64,000 bases of DNA. Source: Polytrichum commune (lineage: Eukaryota; Streptophyta; Polytrichopsida; Polytrichales; Polytrichaceae). Within the stretch, counting starts at the first letter, position 1; each line of letters begins with the position of its first letter. Shown in pieces: positions 42,002 through 54,289 of the stretch. The DNA is taken from the NCBI GenBank assembly GCA_950295325.1, contig OX485808.1, positions 10,358,501 to 10,422,500 on the forward strand, written 5' to 3'. The position numbers and the translations under genes are program-made. The notes beneath the pieces are model-generated. The model worked only from the letters and a program-made list of their open reading frames with translations, was not told the origin of the DNA and ran no database searches.

Positions 42002-44388
42002 ACATGCGAAGGGATGTACAGGAAATCTTCAAGTTGACACCTCATGATAAGCAAGTTATGATGTTCTCTGCCACACTTAGCAAAGAGATTCGACCTGTCT
42101 GCAAGAGATTCATGCAAGATGTAATGTCTCGTGGCCAACTCCATTCTCCACAACTCTCGGGGCCCAATCTTCCTTTTCTGGTGCTGGCAGGCTGCTAATG
42201 GTTTTCTTCCGCCATGGCTGGTTGTCTTTGCCTAGTGGGTGGTTGATGTGAACTTGGATCCTGTCCAACCTAAACACTCATGGTTGACAGTTGCAATTAT
42301 TCAGCAAAACATTACTGGCAGCAACGGTGTAGGTTGGGGCTTTGAAGCACAGCGCTACGGACTAGGTCTAGGTGGAAGGAGCTGATAATCAGAGCACTTA
42401 ACAAAATAATATGTAAAGATGGGGGAGGACTCTTGAAACATAGCAGATCAAATTCATTGATCACATATCAGGAGGAAATTTCTCGTAGTATATGTTCTGC
42501 CACCTCTTCCTTTTCCCCAGTATGCAGCGGTGATGAGGGGATGCATTTGGAGAAACGTGTCATCTGTGGAAAGTCCCTATTTATGTGCATTGTGCATTCG
42601 GGGATGAGAATCAGCTCTGCCTCTTTTAAAGGGAAGGCAACAAAGACACAGATTGTCCACCAATCGGCATCCTTTTTATGACCCGCATGCAGTAGTCGCA
42701 GTTGTTAATACAGGTTTCTTGGGGTTTTTATGGAGGCTGCTAAGGGAAAAGCTCACAACAAGGAAAAGATATTGGCTGCTTTATATTTGATTGGCAACTT
42801 TGGGAAGCAAGTGTGTCATGAGGCGCTCGCGATTGCATAGCAGAGAAATACAGGCACAAAATCCTCACCTGTCTGTCTGTGTGTGTCCTATGTTGCTTGC
42901 TGGCGCAACATCAACAGCCTATGGAGATTTATGTCGACGACGAAGCTAAACTCACATTACACGGACTGGTGCAGGTACAAGATTACTGAGATTCTAATAA
43001 AGTGTCAGGTTGAATCACTTATCTCTATACAGTTCAGAAGTCATCATTACTGAGTCCAAATGTCAACTGTGTCATGAAGAGTAGGTGCTGAAAATGTAAG
43101 GGTTTTATGTGCTAACTGTGTATGTCTTTCTATTGCAGCACTACATCAAGCTTGGAGAGGTGGAGAAGAACCGGAAACTCAACGACTTGTTGGATGTGCT
43201 AGATTTCAATCAGGTGGTCATCTTTGTGAAGAGTGTGAGCCGCGCAGCAGAATTGAACAAGCTACTTGTGGAGTGTAACTTTCCTTCAATCTGTATTCAC
43301 TCCGGCATGTCTCAAGAGGAATGGTGAGCCTCTTCTCAGTTTAGCATTCTGCCTTCTCTGTTGTCTATGGTCCATACCCATGAAGTACTCTCAATGCTTT
43401 CATTAATTTACTGTCCTGAACCCACATATCTTGCTACAAGATGTAGAATACCAAGGGCAACTGTTTATGGTGTCTGTTTTAGTTGGTAAGACTTAGGGGT
43501 CTTATTTTTTGACTTTCATTGGGTGTAGACTGACTCGGTACAAAGGATTCAAGGAAGGTCATAAGCGGATACTGGTGGCTACTGACTTGGTTGGCCGAGG
43601 AATTGATATTGAGCGTGTCAATATTGTTATCAACTATGATATGCCCGACTCAGCTGACACCTATCTGCATAGGGTATGTTTTCTGGCCATCAAGTGCTAC
43701 CATCCACTCAGGTGAGAGGTTGTTGTTCATACATAATTATGGAAAGCTCTTGGCACTTGTATGTGTCAGCAACCGGATGCGGTGCTCTCCAGCATGTAGG
43801 TTACTGTGATTCTGAGCAAGCTTACTAGCGCAAAGCAGAATTGGAGATTGCGCATGACAGAATGTCCATGGACTTGCAGGTTGGAAGAGCAGGTCGATTT
43901 GGAACCAAGGGTCTTGCCATCACTTTTGTGGCTTCCGCTTCTGATTCAGATGTGCTCAATTAGGTATGATTCAGTCTGCATTATTAGAGCAAGGGGTGCA
44001 GCTTGTCACCATTTTTAGCATTTGATAACTTTTACTTGATTCATGTTCAGAGTATTTCTCTTCTGGTTGTACTTGTTTGGCTTAAGATTTAGTATCAAAT
44101 CTGCAGTTGAGGAGTCACTTAATCGTTGGCAAAGTCTGGACTCTGTTGATATTGATAAACAATACTACAAGAGCGTTTTGAAGTGGACATCAAGGAGCTA
44201 CCAGAACAAATTGACACCACCACATACAGTGAGCCACTGCATCCCATCTGTTCATTATCTTCTGCTGAATGGCATTGCATGTGGGTTTTTGAGACTTCCT
44301 ATCCAAAATGCAAGACTTGTACTGCTTCAGGGTGTTCATCAGAGAGACTGACTTAAAATTTACTTTTATGATTGCAGTGCCATCATAA
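42002..44388 (+). pseudogene. UAP56/DDX39-type DEAD-box RNA helicase, 5'-truncated, introns retained
   Basis: Seven exon-like blocks match the C-terminal half of UAP56 (Sub2), the spliceosome and mRNA-export helicase. 42002-42120: [20 protein letters not shown] and motif III FSAT. 42918-42974: PMEIYVDDEAKLTLHGLVQ. 43139-43323: [20 protein letters not shown] and [11 protein letters not shown]. 43529-43673: [19 protein letters not shown]. 43880-43963: [19 protein letters not shown]. About 44165-44228: LQERFEVDIKELPEQIDT. 44378-44388: the last codons (PS) and TAA. Introns mostly keep GT-AG ends, so this is a genomic copy, not a retrocopy. The codon across 43323/43529 reads TGA where the family has Arg, and the one at 43961 reads TAG where Gln is expected. 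Block six lacks a clear acceptor. The Q motif, Walker A and DECD motifs are absent upstream. Not functional as a helicase. Confidence 0.88.
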
Positions 44389-45216
44389 TTTCAAAATTTC
44401 TACAATCAAGACACATGGAAGAGGGTGTACCAAAAGTCTTCTTGAAGGAGCCAGTGCCATGTGTTGCAGAATCTAGTTTCAGTTTCGAATCTGATTGGTA
44501 TCTTCTGTCATCATTGGGATCTCTTGTACTATCTTCTCTTTCAAATTTGGGATCCACAAGGGAATGCTTTTCGTTTCACATTTGTGTGCTTTGACGAATC
44601 CCAAGCATTTGGTTTTCACCACTGATGTCAGCTGTGAGGGACTGCTCCTTCATTAATTTGCAGGGCATTTTTTAGGAGTAAATTCTGGCATCTGAATTCT
44701 GTACTGGAGATGCCCGACTCAGTAGATTGATCTTACTTAATAGTTTGTTGATTTATATAGCACAATGGCCAACGTATTAAGAAATTAAGTTGGGGTATGT
44801 CTGTTGATTGGATGTGATTTGCAGGGTAAAGCAAACCAACGAGCATTCATGGCCCCAAAACCACATGATCTTGCCACAATATGTTATGCAAGTGTGCACT
44901 TTTGGCTATTGTTGTAATTATTTCATTTCTATTATCAAGTGGTGCATTGTCACAGCAATTGAATGAAGTTAATTGAAGTACATGAGTTTTTTTGAAGGAA
45001 TTTTGTGGGTGTTTTTGCAGAGATTGATGGTCGAGTTTATATGGAGGAGGATGGAACTAGGCGTGTGAATGCCCGTGTGAATGCTTTGATCATTTTCTTG
45101 TTAGTTTGTTTTATGATCTTGTATCCATTGCTTGTGTAAATTGTGTGAATGTTTACGGGTTATTTGGGGTTTTGGGTATGGTTTTGCAAGGTTTGAATTT
45201 AGGGATACAACTTGGC
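44389..45216. other. Spacer between helicase relic and transposase-like gene
   Basis: No protein or RNA gene is supported. The reading frame of the next element is open upstream to 45106, but this part is hydrophobic and lacks family features, so I treat it as untranslated. Confidence 0.4.
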
Positions 45217-48200
45217 ATGGGAATGAAGAAGATCAAGGTGTATACACTTACTGACAAAGGAGCATCTCCAAAATGCATTGGAACTATGAAGGGGGAGGAC
45301 GGAGAATCCTTAGCTGACCTAAGAGTGCGCCTTGAAGAAAAGAAGGTTTTAAAATTTGAATTTCAGTATTGGGATTCAGATGAGTGTTGTAGAGAGGCAC
45401 CTAGTCTTGAATCCCTTAATGACCTTGAGGATAAGGTTTTCATGATCCATGCCCTTTATGAGGAGGTTGAAGATTTGGCATGTACACAACAACGTCTTGG
45501 AGGTGATTACGAGTTCATGGATACGATTCAAAGTAATGAAGTTGAAGGCATGGTGCAACATCCTCCCACTGTTGAAACAGGTGGAAATGTGGAAATCCTT
45601 GCAAATCCACCTTCTTGTTCTAGGGTTAGTGGTTCAAACGAAGAATGGTTATTGCAGTCACAAATTGTGTCAGCTGAGGTCATGGCAATGTACATGGAGG
45701 GAGAGGGAAAATTGCGCATAACATTGAAGGATATTTCTTTGGAGGATCACGAATGGGATCTCAAATCTTACGATTGTCATGGCAAATCTATTGTGGTTCT
45801 CTATTGTTGGGAGTGCAAGAAGGATTTTGGAGGGATTGATGGACAACAAACAAAGGAGAGAATTTCAAATCTTTTTTCCAATTTTAAAAAAAGTCACATC
45901 ATGAGTACTCAACACATCAGAAGTTGGTGTTTGAGGAAGGGTTTAGATTGGTGCAATCATCCACAATCAATTGCAAAAGGAAAGAAAATTGTCATCCTTA
46001 CCTCAGAAGATCATAAGCAGTTGGTGACCGAAGCTATAGACATATTGAATGGTGTTAATGATAGCATTGATCCAACCAAACAAACTTTTGAAGTGATTGG
46101 AGGAGATATCCAAATTACTAAGTTGAAGAGCTTTTGGTGGAAATCAAAGTGTGTTACTTGCAATGATATATTCAGCTTATGCCCACCCAAAAAAAACTTG
46201 GAAGCCATCTTGAGGAATCACGTTGGAGGGAGTAGACATATTAAGAAAATGTTGGAGGTTTCCACATTGGGAAAGGGTGCCTTGAGGTCCAGCAAGAGGG
46301 GGAGACCAACAAAGTTTCTAGGAGACAGCTCCTAATCAAGTCAAAGGCAATTACATGCATTCTTTGGCCATGTTGTAGACAACCCTGAGGTAAATCTATC
46401 ACATTCTATGGATCGATCTGAATGCAAAAGTTTAATGTGTTGGGGTTTTAGGGGTCCATTTGTAGTCTATGCTGGAAAATCCTTTGAAGTAGAGGGTTTG
46501 TTGTTCGATACAAAGCATGGTCAAAGTTGGTATGTTGAACCTTGGTTGAAAGAAGTTATTGAGGTAGACGGTAAATATATAGAGATCAATGGAACATTTA
46601 GACATAAAAGTTGTCTTCATGTGTCTATGAGTAATGAACCTTGGACTGGTCTAACTTGCAATATGTGTGCAAATATTCCTTTTGAGACAAACTTTAGGTT
46701 AAGGGTGGTAAGGGAAGATAAATCTATTCAAAAACGAGGATCACAAAGTATTAAGGTTGGAATACGAATCGGTTATTTGTGCTTACCCGAATTGATCACA
46801 CATAGTAGTTCAATGTCAAAAAACTGAAAATTGAGCGCTTACATTATTGGGCAACAAAACTAAGGATCATTCAATTAAAAGTGAAGCGTCCAACCCTAAA
46901 AGAGTTTGCAATTGCTGCATCTAATGAATGCAATTTATATAAGTTTTGTGGAGATATCTTGAATGCATATAGGTCTGGTGCATTTGGAGGTAAACCATCA
47001 TTATGAGATTTCATGCGAGATGTAGCAACTAATTTGAATCGCAGGAAGGAAGGTGTTAGATTCTCTGAGAATTCAAAAGCACTTGCCCAAACTATGAAGG
47101 TCTATGGAGGTAAAAGGATGTGTGACTTGTTTGCATTGAACTATAGTGGCCCAAGTTACAGTACTATTAAAGGGGATAATAAAAAAAGGCATACAATATG
47201 TGTCAGGCGAGCATGGAGAGATCTTTGCAGCTATAGCTGAAATTTACAAAGATGCTAAAGTTGCACACGGGTTCATTGGGCCAATTCCAGTCATACTAGC
47301 TGAGGATGAAACAAAGGTTAGATCTAGAGTATCTTATGAACAATGTTTCGATACCCTTGCTGGATTTTGTGGGCCTAAAGACAATCACATGTGTGTATCT
47401 AATTATAAACCAAGTGTAGGCATAGGGAAGGACGGGTATAATAAAATTTTGGATTGTTTTCATTCTGATAAAATGGGAGGTTTTGCAAGGGTTGTGATGG
47501 TGAACCCACTCCACGACAAATTGCTGAGATTGGTATTGTGTGTTTCTTGTACTTGTAATTGTTTTGATTCACAATGGATTAAAAATTAGTGGGTTAGAAT
47601 TGAAAAATTATGGGATAAACATTGCAAGAATGTTGTTGGACTAATAATTGGGCATGCAAGTGATGGTGATTCACAGAGGCGGTAGCTCATACTTGTTGAT
47701 TACAAATCTACAAATGCACAACGTTTGAAGGTGGATTGGTCAGGATGGGTATTTAGCACTAAGTTGGATTCTAATGATAATGAAATGGGATTGCATGATC
47801 AAGATTTCATTCATAGTAGAAAAAAACTTTTAAATCCCCTTGATTCTCTTGTAAAAACATTACAATTGGGATCTGATGTAATCATATTGAGTCATTTGGG
47901 AATGGTTTATAATAAATTTAATTATGATCAACATGGGTTGAAATTGGAAGACACAAATCAAAAACACCGACAGAATTGGACATCAGCTCAAAACATTTAC
48001 CATAAAACTAGATATTGTTTGGCAGAATTGCGGATGTCTAAGGAAATTCACCAAAAGCGCACTATTGGCACATAATTGTATTTGGATGTTTGTTCTAACT
48101 ACATTGACATTTTTTTGTCCCCTAGGCTGGATTTGAGGTCAATGATAGTTTTAGCTTCTAAAGTGTTTTTTTTCTTTCGCATTCGGAAACTATGGTTTCA

Positions 48201-51200
48201 ATTTGGAAATCATTCAATTGGTGGGAATTCAAAAAAACTTACTTTTGCCATTAATTTTGTATCACGACAATGTTTTTCAGATGTCCAAATGTCATGTCAC
48301 TTTGTAGTGTTGTTAATTTGTCACTTTCGAGAAAAATATCCTAAATTGGCAGTTCCCTTCCATCTCACTAGAAGTGATTCATGTGAAGAAAAAATTTTCT
48401 AAGGTTGGAGGAATGGAAGGGCATGAAAGAGCATATGATTTTCACCAACTTGTAAATGCTGCAAACATATTGAATCATTTAATATCAACTGAATACAAGG
48501 ATAATGGGTTGAAATTTTGTGGGTCCATAATAAGATGAAGAATGTATTGGGTGACCTACATCCGCTTGTTGAGGGAGAAGTTATTTGCAATTTAATAGAT
48601 TACACATTAATTGCCACTGATGATGATGTCACAGCTGCCCTACAAGAAGGTTTGAAAGAAGTCCAATATGTGCTTAGAGTTTTAAACATGTCACCTTCAG
48701 TTCATTGTGCAAATAATGTATGATTTATGACACCTTGGTTGTTGGAAAAAGTTGACCCGCAAAATTTTGCATATGTTCCTACAAAAACACCGGTGAGGGG
48801 AGAAGATGGTGATGGTGAGGTTCTTCGTATTGATCTTGAAGCAAATGTTCTAGATCATGCTAACGTGAACAATAATTCTAACCCTTATATTGAAGGAGAA
48901 ATATACATTGTTAAAGATGAGGCCTCAAATCTTCTTGTTTTAGAATTTGAGACACGGAATGCAATGTCGGAGATGTTGAACTTGGAGGAGCCGCAAGTTA
49001 GCACTGCACTTCTGTAGTAAGTTTTTGCTATGGCTTAAAATAACAAAACCTAGGGAACAAAGTCTCCAGGAAGACTGAGATAGTGTCTATAAGGGTTAAT
49101 GTCACATTGGATTAAGGTTCTTAATAACATCTTAGGGTGATTCTCATTCTTTACTCTCTTCAATGTTACTTAACCCATCCTTTCTCTTTCTTATTGGTTC
49201 ATAGGTGATGATTCCGTAGTGAGTGTTGTCTGTCCTATCTTCAAGGTAGGTGCTATCACTCTAAGGCTCGGACCTAATTCAGTCGTGAAGCTCAACAGCT
49301 TGGCAAATTGTCAAGTAACTCATAGGCATGACAACATGTCCGGGGCAACGTCTTTTGAGTAACCATCTTCGTCTTTATTTGTGATGAATTATGCTTTGCA
49401 TGTAATTCAAATTAATTCCAATTATACTTACTTCCATCCATCGGCAATTCTTCAAAAGACTGTAACCATCACCGCCATCTTCCGATAGACCTGTGATACA
49501 TCTCAAAGAATATCCATTCCGTCAATACATCAGATATGTATAAATTTATCAGGCTATAACCCTTTATTAATAAGTTTTTATCATTCACAATATTTGCAAG
49601 CCAATAATCTTATCTCACAGGGTAAGGTCTGCTTCTTCTCCCATTGTGACTCCATAGTCATGGCTTACGTCATCCCTTAATCTCCCTCTCTTTAGTGGCT
49701 GGCGATAGTCATTATTTTGTTTACCAGACGATATCCCCTCTCAGGGTAATTTCCTCTGCCTCTCTCTCTCTCTCTGGTAATGCCTATAGCCCTCAGACTA
49801 CTTTGCTCTGGCTATGGCCCATCAATTACTCTTGGCGATAGCCCTGTCCATCTCAGGCTTCTCTTAGACTTCCCCTTCTCTGCTTATCGCCACAGAATTC
49901 GCTCTAGGCCAATTGCCCGACACCTCCCTCATGGGAGTTACTCATCTCTTAACCCTCAGCGGTCATGTCTCTTTATGCACGACTTCAGAATATGGCCTTA
50001 CTGCCATCTGATCGTCTTCACTCCCCTCTCACAGGGTAAGTGATTACCTTGCAGCGTATCGCCTGCTTAATCTTCGTCCACTCACAGTAGTCTCAATACT
50101 CTCACACATTCAGACTTTACTCCATGGCCACTTGCCAAGAATCTGACATTCTTCCACAAAATTGACTACTTGCTGATATGTCCGCTCTCGGACCTTACAG
50201 CCTATTGCCCTTCCGGCATACAACTACATCTTTACCTCATAAAGACTATTGCCTCAACAGGCTTTGCCTTCTTTGAGTCCTTGACTCAATCACATTTCTC
50301 TCTCTCGGCCTATCGCCAGATTCTTCACAATATATAATTGCCCTCAAACTTCTTTCACTCCGACTGCAACATAAACATCTCAACGCTTGCCCTCATTAAG
50401 GACTCGACTCGACTCCAGACAACTCGCCCTGATATCGACGATTGCCGCTGTTTCATAATTACTTGGGACCAAAAGATACACAGCACATGCTTACACGACT
50501 ATTGCTCATCCAAAAATTGCTTCAATAATATTTCAAAGTACATTTGTCAACAACTGAATCACTCAGTTCTTCTATGCCTATTGCTACTGCTCCATCACGG
50601 AGTTGCTAATAGCTCTCAGACTCAATCACAGAAATTTGATGTCGCTAAGCCTATTGCTAAACTGGGAGACTACGTCAGATTTCTACGCTGGGAAAATAGC
50701 TTGTCTTCTTCTGGCTCGCCTCCTCCTTATGGCGACGAAGGAGGAGGAGACGGTTGGAGGCGATAACCACTTCTTGACGCCAATAGCCGCCAACTGTCAC
50801 TCTCCTGCACCATGTACAGTCGAATTGCCGGATGATTATCATCAAATTTTGAAAATTGCCTCATTCGGCTGGGCGATAGCCAAAAATTGGTCTCACAACT
50901 TCTCATAGATAAGGTAATACATTTTGTTGAATATGATGGTCATAATATTTATAAGTCCACTTTAGTATCACAATTGAATGTTAATTTTTTTGTCTAAAAA
51001 TAGACTAACTAAAGTGAAAAAATCAATCTATTTTAATAATGTTGATGATGACATCAATGTTTCATCTTCTACAAAAAGAATGTTGTTGGGTCTTGGGATG
51101 GATTGTGGAGTATATTTTATGCAGAGAAGTACGACAACTATGTCATCTACAGTTAAATCAGTTGTTAGGAGGACTAGGGGAAAACCTTCCAAAAATCTGC

Positions 51201-51566
51201 AACTTACATGTGTCCTCAATGGAGTTGACTGGGACATATGGTGTATAGGACGAGTTCAGAAAATGAAACGAAAGGTAGGTAAAAGGTGGGGAAGTTGCAG
51301 GCATCATATTGACCTTCTTAATCGGGAGGTGAACAAAGGTAAAAAAAACAAATATTGTCGGATCCGGTTTTATGGTCTATCTTAATTATTTTAGAAAAGT
51401 CCCCGGACACTTCAAATTCAAATATAACCACTCGGATTTTATTTGGGTTGGTATAGATAGCATAATTTGCACATTGACTATGTCATTTGATGTAGAGAGG
51501 GATGTCTTTGAGTTTGATCCGGTTAATAGGAACTCCTTGAATGAGTTTGTTGAAAAGTCAACATGA
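45217..51566 (+). pseudogene. Broken transposase-like protein of an unclassified mobile element
   Basis: The N-terminal block (45217-46332) starts MGMKKIKVYTL and has two zinc-finger-like units: CWECKKDF with KSHIMSTQH, and CVTCNDIF with HVGGSRH. After an in-frame TAA (46333) it continues in the same frame to about 46820, then with a frameshift near 46822, a TGA at 47004, a frameshift near 47180, and stops at 47587, 47683 and 48073. Candidate acidic motifs are PVILAEDETKV (47280-47315) and IIGHASDGDSQRR (47645-47682), followed by LSPRLDLRSMIVLASKVFFF, FREKYPKLAVPF and SCEEKIF. Coding continues to about 49017, is split by non-coding DNA, and resumes at about 50920 with YDGHNIYKSTLVSQLN and RLTKVKKSIYFNN through about 51566. 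I have a general memory of such proteins in early-diverging plants and invertebrates, but cannot name a family. No terminal repeats were located. Confidence 0.6.
49018..50915. other. 1.9-kb pyrimidine-rich segment splitting the transposase-like gene
   Basis: The reading frame before and after belongs to one protein, so this is an insertion or a very long intron. The left edge reads TAGTAAGTTTTTG (donor-like GTAAGT) and the right edge CTTCTCATAG (acceptor-like), but joining there leaves a stop codon. From about 49690 the + strand is strongly C+T rich with many TATTGCC, TATCGCC or GCGATAGCC words and a short TC run at 49759-49776. No protein is recognised. Confidence 0.6.
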
Positions 51567-53362
51567 AATTAATAGCGATGTAAAATATTATTTGTTACCC
51601 CATATACATACCATAAAATGATTAATGTTCTTTCTAGTGTACAAATCATGCATGATTAGTGTAGAAAATGCTTTCTAAGTTAGTAGGTGTTATTTGATCT
51701 ATGAAATTCTCTTGCTTTATTCAAAAGATGTTGTTTATTAATAAACATTAGATGGTTGAAGTGATAAACATGTACTAGACTTTTCAAATGCATGAAGATG
51801 ATGAGTTGACTTTCAATCCAAATTCGGAGGAAGCTAGATATTATGTTTTCTTAAACCTTGAATTTGCACATTTTCTTGTTATTTGGTCTTGTATAGATTT
51901 CTGAATGAGCATGTTCAATTCTCTAAATCCAAAAACTTAGTTTTCAAGCCATGAAATTTATGAGAATTAAGGTTGGCATGTTGTTCATTCTTCATAAATT
52001 TTTATTATTACTCTTACTTGTCTTGCTAGTAGTGTCTAATATGCCAACATTTTATTCATTGTCCTTTTGCTACAACAACCTTTTGTAGATGATCGATAAT
52101 GCGCTACAACATTTGGCACCTCACCATGATAGACTTGGAGGATTGCGCTTTGCCTTGGAGGATATGTGGTAAAGTGGTTGAAGATTTCGAAGGTAGTCCG
52201 CCTCATACCAACAATTAGTTTTAGTTATTTGTCATCATTGGTGTTAAACCTCTCCGAAATTTTTTGTCTTATCATGACATTGTAGAAGATATTGATATGT
52301 ACCTTGACATGTATTGGAGGGTGCATAGTTATATCCTACATCTTCACATTGTAAATATTTGGTACAAGGTTGAATGTGTTTGTGAACACAATTAAAGTAA
52401 ATGTTTTTAATTTTTGTATTTAATTTTTTCAATTGAATGCAATCTTTTATTTTGGAGTAGATAATTATGCAAAATTTCATGTCTTATGACAATTGATTAT
52501 ATTTTTTGTTTTGTTCTATCCGTGTTTACAACTTGTCTATATTAGCTTGTACATTTTGTTATCTCCATGTTCATTGGTAATCTTTTAACTAAATTCCAAG
52601 TGTTATTGGTTGTGTTTTCAATGGCACTTTGAATGCTTTAGCATTGGTATAACCAATTGAAACCGATTAAATGACAAGATGGATGGTATGGAACGTTTGT
52701 TACTCGCATAATCGATTTTGCAATGCTATAGTATTCCGTTCACTATTTGGTACTTTTACGATTTTATATATATATATATATGATGCCAAAAATTGGTCTC
52801 TCTAAAAAATTACAAATAAAAATAGGGTGCTTAAAAATATGTCAAAACAACTTTATATCTACAAATAGGGAGAAAAACAAATATCGAGAGGTGCATAAAT
52901 ATCCCCCCATTAAATACCCCATTATCGCATGTGGTTACAAAATGTAAGGGGGTGTGATCCCCCCGAGGTATATATATATATATATATAAAGGAATCATAT
53001 GCTAGATCATGTTGTTGTTCATTGTTACACTAGTGAAAGTTGACTACCATGGACACTTTTTGATAAAACTTTGACAACACCAAAAAATATGCCAAGTGGA
53101 GTTTGTCCCGGCTCTTCTTAGCATTGGAGTAGCACCCATAGATTAGATCAAAGGGTGACAATGATACCAAGGAAGGCCCATTCTTCCTTCGTGGAAGCTA
53201 GAGCAAGAGTTTGGGGGCCATGGTAATGTAAAATTTGTTCATTGATTTTGTTCAATGTAAACAAAAACATGCTCATAGAGTTTCAGTACTATTAAATATT
53301 AAGGGATCCAAATTTTTCATATACCAAAAACCCAATCTTTAGAAACAATAATTTGTGAACAA
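51567..53362. other. AT-rich intergenic DNA with AT microsatellites
   Basis: AT dinucleotide runs lie at about 52764-52782 and 52969-52988. A short hairpin-like GGGGGTGTGATCCCCCC occurs near 52949-52964. No gene is recognised. Confidence 0.5.
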
Positions 53363-53587
53363 CTACACTAAATATTGTATTTAGCACCACCTACTATTTG
53401 GGATTACACAATGCTACAACCATTTATTGTATTTCTCTATTTTGTTGCCAACAAAGGTCAAATTGGTTATTTGGGCATTATAGACTACTAATAACTTTAC
53501 TTGTAAAAAATTACATCAATAGTAAGAACTATATGGCATTGTGTAACTCCAACTAGTAAGTAACACTAAATATCATATTTAGTGTAG
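53363..53587. mobile_element. MITE, family M2 copy 2 (225 bp)
   Basis: The left end CTACACTAAATATTGTATTT with AGCACCACCTACTATTTGGG is mirrored at the right (CCAACTAGTAAGTAACACTA, AATATCATATTTAGTGTAG). The inner words ATTACACAATG and CATTGTGTAACT also pair. Length and structure match copy 1 at 23156-23379. Confidence 0.9.
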
Positions 53588-54289
53588 TGTTTTGTCTCAG
53601 TTTGAGCTCAAGATTCATAACATTGTTAAGCTCCGCGTGTCACTTACCCTGGAGGCATGAGAATTATCTAGTCAAAGGCCATAAATAGAGATTTTGTCTC
53701 TTATTTAAAAAAAACGAGTCTAAGTTTTAGTGTCGCACCAAAGTCCTTATGAAAGAGGGCATCTCTTTTATTTAGAAAGTATGAGGGTGCACAAGGCTTA
53801 GCAATGTCTTATGTCTTGAGAAGTGGGAGTTGAATATGTAGCCACAACCTCTTCAAACTCCCACTTCCATACTACCTTGATTTTGGAGAGGCTTGAAAGA
53901 GGATTTTGATGTGAAACCTAGCATGTAGTTTTTGGAATTTGTATGAATAAAATATTCGTTTTCAAAGTGTTGATTATAGGTGTGTCCAACACAAACCCTA
54001 TAGATGGGGGGGGGGGTCCTACTTTAGATGATGTCCAATGATGCAAGGTTCACATTAAGGTGGTTGGCATCACATCGATAGATTGGTTGTTCAAAGTTCG
54101 CGAGACTTAGTTATGTGCAATATATTACACTTGCTTATTTGGTTACTTGGTTGTCCAATGCTTGCTTGCTAGGCAAGGCATAGGTTCACAATTGTGCTAG
54201 GTTTTATTCTTTATCTCTTACAATGGTTATTATTATTGTTTCCCACCCCCAACAAAAGTTCACAACCCAAGGCTTTACTGATCAAACCA
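53588..54289. other. AT-rich intergenic DNA
   Basis: Contains a G run (GGGGGGGGGG, about 54007-54016) and otherwise nothing recognisable. Confidence 0.45.
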
